Shown: positions 17,189 to 26,200 of the stretch, in pieces
Position numbering within the stretch: the first letter of the stretch is position 1
How the letters are laid out: the number at the start of each line of letters is the position of its first letter
From: an uncultured Lachnospiraceae bacterium
GTDB lineage: Bacteria > Bacillota > Clostridia > Lachnospirales > Lachnospiraceae
Length of the DNA stretch: 64,000 nucleotides
NCBI GenBank assembly: GCA_934438085.1
Contig: CAKSBC010000010.1
Location: 1-64,000 of the forward strand
Reading direction: 5' to 3'
The notes under the pieces: model-generated
What the model saw: the letters and a program-made list of their open reading frames with translations, nothing else
What the model was told of the DNA's origin: nothing
The model's database searches: none
Made by a program: the position numbers and the translations under genes

Positions 17189-17217
17189 TTGCATTAAAGC
17201 AGAATTTCTGTTATTAT
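17189..17217 (+). promoter_or_regulatory. rpmB promoter
   Basis: TTGCAT (17189-17194) and TATTAT (17212-17217) are 17 bp apart, about 40 bp before the rpmB start. The divergent Asp23 operon must be driven from the same 221-bp interval, where an AT-rich palindrome GATATATTATATC lies, but I could not fix its promoter. Confidence 0.55.
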
Positions 17218-17257
17218 ACTTTTTGCGCAATTTTGAGTTAAGTAAGGAGGTGCTACC

Positions 17258-17473
17258 ATGGCAAAATGTTCGGTTTGTGGAAAGTCAGTGCTGTTCGGTA
17301 ACGCTGTCAGCCACTCACACAGAAGATCAAACAAGATGTTCAAGCCAAATGTTAAGAGAGTTAACATCCAGACAGAAGCAGGTAATAGAAAAGTGTATGT
17401 ATGCACATCTTGCTTAAGATCAGGAAAGGTTCAGAGAGCTGAGGTTTCTAAGGCTCCTGTAGCTGAGGCTTAA
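17258..17473 (+). CDS. rpmB: 50S ribosomal protein L28
   Basis: A 71-residue zinc-ribbon-type L28. It begins MAKCSVCGKS and carries CxxC pairs at residues 4/7 and 49/52, with SHRRSNKMFKPNVKRV between them. AAGGAGG lies 7 bases upstream of the ATG. It is one of the few plus-strand genes and is transcribed alone, between its own promoter and a strong terminator. Divergence from the Asp23-fakA operon is a conserved firmicute arrangement. Confidence 0.96.
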   Translation: MAKCSVCGKSVLFGNAVSHSHRRSNKMFKPNVKRVNIQTEAGNRKVYVCTSCLRSGKVQRAEVSKAPVAEA

Positions 17474-17501
17474 GACTTCCACATTAAATCAAAATCTATT
17501 G

Positions 17502-17533
17502 AATTCCACCGTTCTTCAGACGGTGGAATTTTT
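17502..17533 (+). terminator. rpmB terminator
   Basis: AATTCCACCGT and ACGGTGGAATT form an 11-bp perfect stem around a 7-base loop, followed by TTTTAG. Confidence 0.9.
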
Positions 17534-17545
17534 AGTTGGGTTATA

Positions 17546-17654
17546 GGACAAAAAGTGTTGTTTTGAACTGCGAATTAGCTAAGTATATAAGGCTGATTCG
17601 CGGTTTTAAGTTGTTTGAAAGAAGATACAGGGTGGACAAATAGTGTTGTTTTGA
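17546..17654. repeat. Two 21-bp direct repeats flanking a hairpin
   Basis: GGACAAAAAGTGTTGTTTTGA at 17546-17566 recurs with one change at 17634-17654, starting 88 bp later. Between them GCGAATTAGC (17570-17579) and GCTGATTCGC (17592-17601) form a 10-bp stem with one G-T pair and a 12-base loop. The unit lies between the rpmB terminator and the 3' end of the TraX-like gene. I do not recognise it. It could be a small non-autonomous element or a protein-binding region. Confidence 0.6.
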
Positions 17655-17667
17655 TGGATAAATGCAT

Positions 17668-18441
17668 TTAAAGCCCGTTAATGAAATTCAAGGTTAATGC
17701 AAGTATCAGCATGTGAACCGGATAAAATGCATAGCAGATATATTGAAATGGCTTGCTGTGATATCCCTGACGCCCATGATATAACCAAATCGGTATTAAT
17801 GCAAAAAGTGCAAGTCCCTGCTGGCATATTTCAAAATCCATGCCAAACAGCTGTATAGTATACATTAATCCACCCAGCATTTCCACGTTCAGCCAGTATA
17901 GTGCAGCAATCTGACCAAGCAGACACCACCACTTACGACCTCTGAAGAAATAAAAAACAAACACAGTCAGGATTCCCACACTGTAGTAATCCACCATGCA
18001 TATTATTCCCAGTATCGTTCCTGCTATAATAACGGCTGCTGACACAAGCACATATGCCCAGGGCTTTTGTTTTTTTCTGACATTTTCCATTAGATGAATG
18101 CCTAAAAGGCCTAACAGAAGCGTCCATATAACGTTCTGATGAACCGGGTAGAACCATGTCCCTCCGTACATCATATCAAACGGAACTTCGGAAATAATGG
18201 CAAATATAAGCATTCTGAGTGCATATCTTTTAAAGCTGTGGGTATGAAAATATCCTTCCACGGCCATAAATGCAAATATAGGAAATGCCACTCTGCCGGC
18301 ACAAGTAAGCCATTCCTGCGCAGGAAGCAGTGTTGCCCATAGATGATCCATCAGCATAAGCACCATTGCTATGATATGCAGTGCAGCCGCACTTAAACCA
18401 AAGCTATTTGAAACGCTTGAATTATTTTCGATAATCAGCAC
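17668..18441 (-). CDS. TraX family membrane protein
   Basis: A 257-residue integral membrane protein with about seven or eight hydrophobic segments. It matches the TraX family by its N-terminal LHIIAMVLMLMDHLWAT, the GRVAFPIFAFMAVEGYFHT segment and the C-terminal YAFYPVHMLILA. In the F plasmid TraX acetylates pilin, but chromosomal firmicute copies have no established role and no conjugation genes are nearby. The start is a GTG with AAGGAG 7 bases upstream. Hydrophobic topology is clear; function is not. Confidence 0.8.
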   Translation of the reverse strand: MLIIENNSSVSNSFGLSAAALHIIAMVLMLMDHLWATLLPAQEWLTCAGRVAFPIFAFMAVEGYFHTHSFKRYALRMLIFAIISEVPFDMMYGGTWFYPVHQNVIWTLLLGLLGIHLMENVRKKQKPWAYVLVSAAVIIAGTILGIICMVDYYSVGILTVFVFYFFRGRKWWCLLGQIAALYWLNVEMLGGLMYTIQLFGMDFEICQQGLALFALIPIWLYHGRQGYHSKPFQYICYAFYPVHMLILALTLNFINGL

Positions 18442-18522
18442 GTTGTTACTCCTTAAATTGTTTTTTGCTCTTAAAGATCTATATCTTTATTTTTCTATTT
18501 GAAGCTGTAATCCGCCCTCACT

Positions 18523-18993
18523 TCACAGAATATATTCCATCTGTCGTTCCTTTGTTTTCATGCCCATCTTTTCATAAAATTTTTCTGCCGAATTATTTCC
18601 TGCCCATACATTAAGCGTCACCTCATAGCAACCCAATTTCTTTGCCTCCTGTTTGACAAATTCAAACAGGCATTCACCTATATGCTGCCCTCTCTCACAT
18701 TTATCAACACATAAATCATCGATAAAAAGTGATTTAAACTGTACCATGTTATTTGAAAAAGGCTGCCCTTTCAATTGACAGAATGCATATCCCAGGCACA
18801 CATCTTCACCATTTACGGCAACATATATCGGTTTCTCTTCGCACTTTAAAAGCTCTGACAATTCATCAACTGTATATTTTGTCGTTTCCGGCATAAAGAT
18901 ATCAGGTCTTATATCGGCATGGATCTGAAGTACCTGTCCTAAAAGCTCCATGATCCTTGGAATGTCTTTTTTAGTTGCTCTTCGTATATTCAT
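18523..18993 (-). CDS. GNAT family N-acetyltransferase
   Basis: A 156-residue single-domain GNAT acetyltransferase using acetyl-CoA. It begins MNIRRATKKDIPRIMELL. The acetyl-CoA-binding motif A region reads LCVDKCERGQHIGECLFEFV, and the C-terminal motif B is EVTLNVWAGNNSAEKFYEKMGM. The substrate cannot be inferred. It is a single gene with its own upstream gap of about 230 bp. Confidence 0.82.
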   Translation of the reverse strand: MNIRRATKKDIPRIMELLGQVLQIHADIRPDIFMPETTKYTVDELSELLKCEEKPIYVAVNGEDVCLGYAFCQLKGQPFSNNMVQFKSLFIDDLCVDKCERGQHIGECLFEFVKQEAKKLGCYEVTLNVWAGNNSAEKFYEKMGMKTKERQMEYIL

Positions 18994-19118
18994 TTAAAGT
19001 CCTCATATTATTAAACAATTTGTGCCAACCTGCAGATCAATCTTATTCCATGAATAATGATTACGCCTCTGCAGATTCGATCGAGCTATGTAAGCACATC
19101 ACTATATTGAATGAAAAC

Positions 19119-19162
19119 AACCGTAAAATCAATCGCAAATTTTTACGACCGATTTTACGGTT
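19119..19162 (-). terminator. Stem-loop after the threonine ammonia-lyase gene
   Basis: AACCGTAAAATC and GATTTTACGGTT form a 12-bp perfect stem around a 20-base loop, 62 bp past the lyase stop codon. A T-rich stretch (GTTGTTTTC) follows on the minus strand. It probably ends the MarR-lyase transcript. The loop is longer than usual. Confidence 0.6.
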
Positions 19163-19223
19163 ACAAAAAGTCATAATTTAATTACGTCATGTGTTCAAAG
19201 AAGTGTTCTGTACAAAAACGCCA

Positions 19224-20177
19224 TTAATAATTAAGCAGAATATCCGCAAGCACTTCCTTATTGTAATTTCCGCCGGAAATCATACATACTACATTTTTAC
19301 CATATTCTGCCTTGCCTGAAAGAAGTCCGGCAAGAGCTGTTGCTCCGGATGGTTCTGCTGTGAGCTTGCATCTTTCGATAAGAATCCTTGTTGCTCTTGA
19401 TATCTCAGCATCGCTTACCGTAATAATATCATCAAGCAGATTAGAACATATCTCAAATGCATTCGGTCCAGGTGCACTTCCGGCAAGTCCGTCTGCTATG
19501 GAATACTGTCTTTCAATAGGAGAAATCTTTCCTGCATGAATAGAATTACTCATACAGTTCATAGTTTCCGGCTCAACTCCGATAACTCTTGTCTTTGGTG
19601 AAAGACTCTTTATCGCAGTAGCTACACCTGACATAAGTCCGCCGCCTCCGACCTGACAGAAAACAGTGTCTGCATTCGGAAGCACTTCCATGATCTCAAG
19701 TCCTGCCGTGCCCTGTCCTGCCATAATGTAAGGATCTTCACAAGGATCGATATAAAAAACTCCGTTTTTCTCAGAAAATTCCTTTGCGAGCGGTGCACAA
19801 TCTCCGCCGGTCTTACCAAAAAGTGTTATTTCTCCGCTGTAAGCCCTGCATGCCTCGACCTTTGACGGTGTAGCAGTCTCAGGCATCCAGACATAAGCCT
19901 TAACTCCAAGCGTCTTAGCTGCATAGCAGACAGCCTGCGCATGATTTCCGGAAGAATAGCAGCACACCCCTCGTTTTTTCTGTTCATCGGAAAGAGTAAG
20001 TATTCTGTTAAACGCTCCCCTTGCCTTAAATGAACCTGTCTTTTGCATGTTCTCACATTTAAAATATACAAATGCATCCGTCATGCTGCTGATATTTTCA
20101 GAGCTGACAAGCGGGGTGACATGTACATATTCACTTATACGCTGCTTTGCTTCCCATACATCACTTATCCCTATCAT
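19224..20177 (-). CDS. Threonine/serine dehydratase (PLP fold-type II)
   Basis: Deaminates threonine to 2-oxobutyrate (or serine to pyruvate) with pyridoxal phosphate. At 317 residues it has only the catalytic domain and lacks the ACT-like regulatory domain of biosynthetic IlvA, so it resembles catabolic TdcB or serine racemase-like enzymes. The PLP lysine is in KTGSFKARGAFNR, the phosphate-binding glycine loop is VGGGGLMSGVATA, and the CYSSGNHAQAVC motif is present. GGGGGAAG precedes the ATG. It follows a MarR gene by 31 bp and is probably co-transcribed with it. Confidence 0.9.
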   Translation of the reverse strand: MIGISDVWEAKQRISEYVHVTPLVSSENISSMTDAFVYFKCENMQKTGSFKARGAFNRILTLSDEQKKRGVCCYSSGNHAQAVCYAAKTLGVKAYVWMPETATPSKVEACRAYSGEITLFGKTGGDCAPLAKEFSEKNGVFYIDPCEDPYIMAGQGTAGLEIMEVLPNADTVFCQVGGGGLMSGVATAIKSLSPKTRVIGVEPETMNCMSNSIHAGKISPIERQYSIADGLAGSAPGPNAFEICSNLLDDIITVSDAEISRATRILIERCKLTAEPSGATALAGLLSGKAEYGKNVVCMISGGNYNKEVLADILLNY

Positions 20178-20208
20178 ATCTTCCCCCTGTTATGATAATG
20201 TTTAATGC

Positions 20209-20691
20209 TCAGTCCGCGCAGTCTCCGTTATCGAGATACTCTCCTAAGATATTGTATTCCTGTCCGATCTTGTCATTTACTCTTGTCAGAAAATCATTCA
20301 AAAATCTGCGATTTTCATCTGATGCTTCATTAAGGATGCTCTCGACAAGTGCGTTAAGCTCTTCGTGGAATATCTCATGCTTTTCGTATATCTCTTCACC
20401 CGATGCCGTAAGCTTAATTATAAGCCTTGAAGCATTTGAGGGATCCGGAAGCTTTTCTATAAGTCTTTTCTTCTCAAGCTTTGAAAGTGTTTGAGACACC
20501 GCTCCCTTTGTAATGCCTAAAATCCTTGCAAGTCCTATCACATGCATACCCGGATTGTTTCCGATTGCTTTAAGCATAGTCATTTCATTATTCATGACCT
20601 TAATGCGTCCGGCATCATAAACAGATCTTTTGCGCATCTGTTCAACAGTCTCTATCATATCAAGTATTGAGGTTTCTTTAATTTCGGCCAT
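20209..20691 (-). CDS. MarR family transcriptional regulator
   Basis: A 160-residue winged-helix regulator. The DNA-binding part contains GLARILGITKGAVSQTLSKLEKKRLIEKLPDPSNASRLI, with recognition helix and wing, flanked by dimerisation helices. AAGGGG lies 8 bases before the ATG. Immediately upstream of that ribosome binding site is a run of five perfect 9-bp repeats. Its promoter lies just beyond the TolC-2 stop codon and is overlapped by an inverted repeat, which suggests autoregulation. Candidate targets are itself, the downstream lyase and possibly the upstream efflux operon. Target choice is inference. Confidence 0.9.
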   Translation of the reverse strand: MAEIKETSILDMIETVEQMRKRSVYDAGRIKVMNNEMTMLKAIGNNPGMHVIGLARILGITKGAVSQTLSKLEKKRLIEKLPDPSNASRLIIKLTASGEEIYEKHEIFHEELNALVESILNEASDENRRFLNDFLTRVNDKIGQEYNILGEYLDNGDCAD

Positions 20692-20703
20692 CGACAGTAC
20701 CCC

Positions 20704-20755
20704 TTTGCTTTTGCTGCTTTTGCTGCTTTTGCTGCTTTTGCTGCTTTTGCTGCTT
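20704..20755 (-). repeat. 9-bp tandem repeat abutting the MarR ribosome binding site
   Basis: TTGCTGCTT occurs five times in perfect tandem at 20711-20755, with a partial copy at 20704-20710. On the mRNA strand the unit reads AGCAGCAAA. It occupies the 5' untranslated region just before AAGGGG. A TAA precedes it in the MarR frame, so it is not coding. Confidence 0.9.
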
Positions 20756-20814
20756 TTTTAGCTTACTCTATTATACGATATTTGACTGAAGAATTTTATC
20801 TTAACTTTATATAA

Positions 20815-20844
20815 AAGTGTATAGTAACTAAACACTTAAGTCAA
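20815..20844 (-). promoter_or_regulatory. MarR promoter with overlapping inverted repeat
   Basis: TTGACT (20839-20844) pairs with TACACT (20816-20821) at 17-bp spacing, or with TATACA at 15 bp. AAGTGT-N11-ACACTT (20815-20837) spans the spacer and -10, where a repressor would block polymerase. It fits autoregulation by the MarR protein encoded downstream. Confidence 0.6.
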
Positions 20845-20875
20845 TATCAAAATTCAGAAAAATGATAGAAAATAC

Positions 20876-22144
20876 TCACCCAATTCCCTCAAGCATCCAT
20901 TTGTAAGTATTAATGCTTGTTACAAGGCCGAGTCTTGCAGACTCGTACTGTGCTCTGCCGTTAAGATAATTTACCTGTTCCATGAGAAATTCAGCTTTGC
21001 TCAGCATTCCCATAGAATATTTACTTTGTGCAAGCTTCCAGTCCGCTTCTGTGTCATTAAGCACGCTCTTTGCTGCGCTATACTCATCAGAGGTTGTTAT
21101 CAGACTGTTATAAGCTGAGTCGTAGCTGATTTTAGCATTATCCTCACTTGACTGCTCTGAAGCCTCTTTTACACTATATGAAGCACTGTCAGAGCTTTTA
21201 GAATGTCTTACATTCTGAACCGAGGATGAATTATTTACTGCCTTTACGCGGTCAGAATCAGCATCTATGCCGGAGATATAAGACATATCAGGATCCGGTA
21301 CGTTCGCTACGGTATAACCGGCATTTTCGTCAAGCCCCAACATAATACATAAATTCTTATAAATTTCATCAAGACTTGCCTTTGCCTGCTCCTTTGAAGA
21401 CTGTGCACTTATATATCCTGCCTTTGCCGCTTCAACCTCAATATCTGTAGCACTTCCGGCATTTTTCTTAAGCATAGTGTTGTTATATATTGCCTTATAG
21501 TATTCACACAGTGTCTCGGTGCTTTCAAGGTTAAGCTTTAGTGTATTATAGGATATCATGAGACTCTGCGCCGCGCTTGTAAGCTGCTTTTCAGTACTCT
21601 TAATACTTTTAGTCTGGCCATAGCTGTTCAGTTTCTCAATCACACTGTTATAGCTTTTTATTGCCGCTTTATAGCTGTTTTCATAGCTTTTGTAGGTATT
21701 ATATGCTTCGCTGTCTCCGTCTGAAAGTGCGTCCTTCGCTTTTTTTACAGAGTCCCAGAGATCACTTACAAACTCTGTCTTTAATGTGCTGTACTGACCC
21801 TTTTTGCTTTCCGAGGAGCTCTTCATATTCTGCACTGTCGTATTATATAAATGTATAAATGTTCCGAGCTCTGCATATTCTATGGTTTTGTCGGAAATCT
21901 GTTCCTCAGTAACATTTCCGCCGTCTGCCGGAGCATAATCACTGTCATCCTTTGAATCGGCATAAGCATATATAGTAGTGCCCTGAGTATCAGAAATCTC
22001 AGAGCCGTCTGCCTCATGTGTTTCACCGCCAAGATATATCGTAGTAGTTTCCGCATAAGAGCTTATCCCGCCGGTCATCGCAAAAACTGCCGCACTCATA
22101 AGCACCAATGCTTTCATGTTTTTTTTATATACTTTAGCCGGCAT
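20876..22144 (-). CDS. TolC-like efflux channel-type protein (second copy)
   Basis: A secreted, helical protein of about 422 residues with an N-terminal signal sequence (Lys-rich start, hydrophobic core ending near SSYAE). Two long alternating helical regions follow. The C-terminal part carries the outer-membrane-efflux-protein pattern (YSMGMLSKAEFLMEQVNYLNGRAQYESA). Ser/Lys/Tyr-rich stretches lie in between. I start at the ATG at 22144, which has GGAGG 8 bases upstream. It overlaps the preceding gene by 11 bases. It is the last gene of the HlyD-RND-TolC-TolC operon. In a monoderm it has no outer membrane to cross, so it may span the wall or act as a periplasm-like adaptor. That is inference. 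Confidence 0.8.
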   Translation of the reverse strand: MPAKVYKKNMKALVLMSAAVFAMTGGISSYAETTTIYLGGETHEADGSEISDTQGTTIYAYADSKDDSDYAPADGGNVTEEQISDKTIEYAELGTFIHLYNTTVQNMKSSSESKKGQYSTLKTEFVSDLWDSVKKAKDALSDGDSEAYNTYKSYENSYKAAIKSYNSVIEKLNSYGQTKSIKSTEKQLTSAAQSLMISYNTLKLNLESTETLCEYYKAIYNNTMLKKNAGSATDIEVEAAKAGYISAQSSKEQAKASLDEIYKNLCIMLGLDENAGYTVANVPDPDMSYISGIDADSDRVKAVNNSSSVQNVRHSKSSDSASYSVKEASEQSSEDNAKISYDSAYNSLITTSDEYSAAKSVLNDTEADWKLAQSKYSMGMLSKAEFLMEQVNYLNGRAQYESARLGLVTSINTYKWMLEGIG

Positions 22145-23294
22145 CTGCAAGACCTCCGATATAGCTTTCATAAGTCATATACGCGCTTATAAGACTGCAT
22201 TTTGCTTTTGTTACAGCAGCTTTTTTCTCCTCTAACTCACTTTTCTTAGTTGTATACTCATATTTTGAAATGAGCCCGGCACTGTAGCCCGCCTCTGACA
22301 CAGTCATATTTTTCTCTGCATTTGAAAGCTCAAGCTGTGCTGTCTCAAGGTTTAAAAGTGCTGTTTTAAGTGAGCTGTAAGCACTGTTTACCGATACACT
22401 TATCGATCTTTCATTACTGTCTATCGTCGACTTTAAAACACTTATATTGTCGCTGTCGGAGGCATTTTCAAGCTTCCTTTTATTGATCTTAAGCGTATAG
22501 TTATTATCTTCCGCTTTCTTAAGATCACTGTTAATGTCAATGGCATTTACATTCTCTGCCGTAACCTCCGGAAGCTCTCCGATTTCAGGTGTGTCCGTAC
22601 TCTTCCAGCCGAGCATAACAATAAGCTTCTGCCTCGTTTCTTCTATAGATTCCTCAGCCCTTTTTACGACTGATTCCTGTTCCGATACACTTTTCTGTGC
22701 CGCACGAAGCTCCTTATCAGTCACAGTTCCGGCTGCTGCCTTTGCAGCTGTTAATGTCTCGTCTGCCTTAAGGCTCTCTAATCTTGTTTTTGCCGACTCC
22801 AGCTCTGTTAACGCCGAATAATATGCAATAAAACTGCTCTTGGCATTCATAACGATCCTCGCCTCTGACATTGCATAGCTTAGAGATTTTGTCGTGCTGT
22901 CATCAGTATTATTGTCCGCGCTCTGATTGAGCTGCTTAGCCTGAAGCTCTGCCTGAGCGTCACTCATAACAGACATTGCATCATCCGATCCTGAAAGATT
23001 ATTTAAAAGCTCTGTGGCCTTACTACGGTATTCACTCGCTATTTCTTCGTTAGTTGTGCCATATGTATCGACAAAGCTTTTATAATCATAATTATTGCTT
23101 ATAACATCAGGATTATATTCATGTACAAGATCCGCTATCTCGCTGTATTCCAGCTTATTATCCTTAAGACTTTCCCATTCCTCACTGCTTCTTGCAAATG
23201 TCGGGCTCTGAGCCGAAAGTGCGCTCATGGGCGCACTTAAGCTCATTGAAGCCGTAAAAAGCAGCATAGTAATCATTAATACGTTTTTCTTCAT
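22134..23294 (-). CDS. TolC-like efflux channel-type protein (first copy)
   Basis: A 386-residue secreted protein with a clear signal peptide (MKKNVLMITMLLFTASMSLS, cleavage near ALSAQ). The rest is coiled-coil-rich. Tandem OEP-like helical hairpins include IADLVHEYNPDVISNNY near the start and AGYSAGLISKYEYTTKKSELEE near the end, the recurrent pattern of TolC-family repeats. The ATG overlaps the RND stop by 4 bases and has GGAG upstream. It differs clearly from the second copy, so the two may form a hetero-oligomer or serve separate roles. Confidence 0.8.
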   Translation of the reverse strand: MKKNVLMITMLLFTASMSLSAPMSALSAQSPTFARSSEEWESLKDNKLEYSEIADLVHEYNPDVISNNYDYKSFVDTYGTTNEEIASEYRSKATELLNNLSGSDDAMSVMSDAQAELQAKQLNQSADNNTDDSTTKSLSYAMSEARIVMNAKSSFIAYYSALTELESAKTRLESLKADETLTAAKAAAGTVTDKELRAAQKSVSEQESVVKRAEESIEETRQKLIVMLGWKSTDTPEIGELPEVTAENVNAIDINSDLKKAEDNNYTLKINKRKLENASDSDNISVLKSTIDSNERSISVSVNSAYSSLKTALLNLETAQLELSNAEKNMTVSEAGYSAGLISKYEYTTKKSELEEKKAAVTKAKCSLISAYMTYESYIGGLADAG

Positions 23295-26200
23295 ATATCA
23301 TCTCCATCAGGATCTTCAGCATTTTCCTCTTTCATCTTCTCTTCAAATGTCTCACCATCTGATTTGCGGCCCACGATCTTTATACCATCAATAATGCTGT
23401 AAAATACCGGAAGCATAAGAAGGCTTAATATAGTCGATGCTGTAAGTCCTCCGATATTTACAAGCGCGAGTCCCTGGGTCATTTTTCCTGAGCTTCCAAA
23501 GGCAAGCGCCATAGGAATCATGGAAATAATAGTTGTGAGCGTAGTCATGAGTATTGGCCTCATTCTTGTAGCTCCTGCCTCGATCAGTGCCTCTTCCTTA
23601 TCCATGGTCTCACGATATTGGTTGACTGTATCAACATAAAGTATTCCGGCATTTACAACTGTTCCTACAAGCATCAGGAATCCGATAAGCGAGGTCATAC
23701 TGATAGCCGAATTGCACAGCCACAAAAGTCCGAATGAACCGATAAGGCTGAATGGTATCGTAAACATTACCATGAGTGAGAACTTCGGTGATTCAAACTG
23801 TGAGGCCATTACTACGAATATCAGGAATATTGATATAAGTATTGCTTTAAATATCGACTTAAATTCAGTATTCATCGAACGGTCTCTGGAATTCATTCCG
23901 GTGGTTACAGATGACGTAAGATTCGGATTTACAACTTCACTGTCAATAAGCATCTTTGTGGACTGATCAGCATTTTCAGTATACTGAGCACTTATCGTGA
24001 CCATATACTGCTTATCTTCCTTTCTGATGGACGACGGTGAATCAGCAAAGCCTATATCCGCTACATCTGAAAGAAGCACCTGACTTCCCGAAGGTGTGGA
24101 AAGAAGTACGCCTCTTAACTGATCAAGAGTATCATAGGTTCCGTCAGGATACTCTATCTTGACACTGGTGTCCTCTCCATCAACATTTATAGAAGTCGCA
24201 GTCATTCCGCTTGTAAGCTGGTTAATTGTGTTGCCGATGCCTGACGCCGTAAGCCCCGCAGCCTTCGCCTTAATGGCATCTACGGTTATTTCTACTATCG
24301 GAGTCGAATTCTCAATATTTGAATGAACCTTTGTAACTTCAGGACGTTCAGAAAGCTCATTCACGATATTCGTAGTTACCGTCTTAACAGCATCGTAATC
24401 TGTGCCCTTTATGATAGTCTGGTAGCTGTTTCCGAACTCCGTCATCATGCTCATTGAACCGCTGACGCTTACGTCAATATCGCAGTTATCAATATCTGCC
24501 ATTTCTGTCTTCCATTTATTTGCAACATCTTCAGTTGACAGCTGTCTGTCATCCTTAAGATATGCGGTTACCGAAGCTGTGCCTCCGCCCATAGGACCTC
24601 CGCCTGAGCTTCTTGTCATATATGAATCCACATCGCTGTCCGCAGAAACTATCTGTTCAACCTCTAAGAGGATCTTTTCAACCTCACTGTCCTTTAAGCC
24701 CGGTCTTGTATCAATAGAAACCGATACCTGTCCGTTATCATCTGAAGCCATAAGCTCAGTGTTAAGCTTAGTTGCAAGGAATAATGAAAATACCGTGAGT
24801 CCTACAGTTGTAAGCATTACTGTCTTCTTTTTAGGAAGAAGCACACGCATGATGCTGCGGTAATCCTCCTGAAGTGCTGCAACAGGCTTTGAAAGCGGAG
24901 CCTTAAGTCTTTCCTCCGGCTTATAAAGCATGTAGCAAAGCGGTACTACCGTTATCGCAGAAAAGAGCGAGGCTGTCATGCAGAACACTATCGTGTAGCC
25001 GAGCGGTGCGAGCATCTGTCCTGTCATACCGTTTAAAAATGCCAGCGGCAAAAATACTACACAGGTGGTCACTGTAGATGCAATGACCGAGGAGCCCACG
25101 ATATCAGAACCTCTCAGGGCCTCCTTCATGTAGTCTCCGAATCTCTCATCTGCTGTCACTCTGAAGCAGCTTTCCAATACAACTATGGAGTTATCGACCA
25201 TCATTCCTACGCCGAGTGCAAGAGCCGACATAGTAATTATGTTGAGCGAAAGACCCATGACTCCCATACATATGAGTGCTACAAGTATTGAAATAGGTAT
25301 TGAGCTTCCGACTATAAGCGATGCTTTAAGATCACCAAAGAAGAGGAAGATGATTACCATTGAAATGATTACTGCCAAACCTACAGTCTGCGCTATGGAT
25401 AAAAGTGATGACTTTATCTGATCGGCACTGTCGTTTGCAACAATTATCTGCAGATCAGGATCATTTCTCTCAAGACTCTCAATAACCTTCTTGACTGAAT
25501 CTGAAAGTGATATGGCATTGGCAGACTGCTCCTTCGTAATACCAATGGATACTGTATCTTCACCGTTGTATCTTGCCACTCCCGAATCATCGGATTTATA
25601 CGTATAAACATCAGCTACATCGCTTAGATATACGGTTCCTTCTCCGCTTGAGGTAGTGAGCGGGATCTCACCAAGGAGCTCCTCTGTATCATATTTCATT
25701 CTTGTAGAAACCGAATATTCTTGGCTTCCGAGTTCAGTCGTACCTCCGGGTATCTGACTGTTGGCAGCCGCAATATCACTCGCGATAGAAGACATTGTAA
25801 CGCCGTACTGCTTCATCTTCTCCTGCTTAAGTTCAACTCTTATATAGGACTGTGAGCCTCCCATTGTTGAAACGTCAGCAACATCCGCTAATTTTTCAAA
25901 TTCCGGCACTATTTCATTGGAGACATAATCATAAAGATCATCCTGGGATGGATTGTTGATAGAAAGCATTATAGATTCACTCTGATTAGAGCTCATTTCC
26001 ATAATGGTAGGCGTATCCACATCATCAGGAAGTCTCATGGATATCTGATCTATCTTCTTTTTAAGATCGTCATAGGCCTCATCCATATCTGTGCCGTACT
26101 CATATTCGAGCATTACTGTCGAGCTTCCTTCACTTGATGTGGACGACACCTGACTGAGTCCTGTCATAGAGCTTACAGCATCCTCTATCGGAGTAGTTAT

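Noticed and set aside
20704..20755. CRISPR-like array
   Set aside because: The 9-bp units are contiguous with no spacers, and there are no cas genes in the window.
20692..20760. The 9-bp repeat as coding sequence (Ser-Ser-Lys repeat at the MarR N-terminus)
   Set aside because: In the MarR frame the repeat is preceded directly by TAA with no start codon inside it, and the AAGGGG ribosome binding site lies after it.
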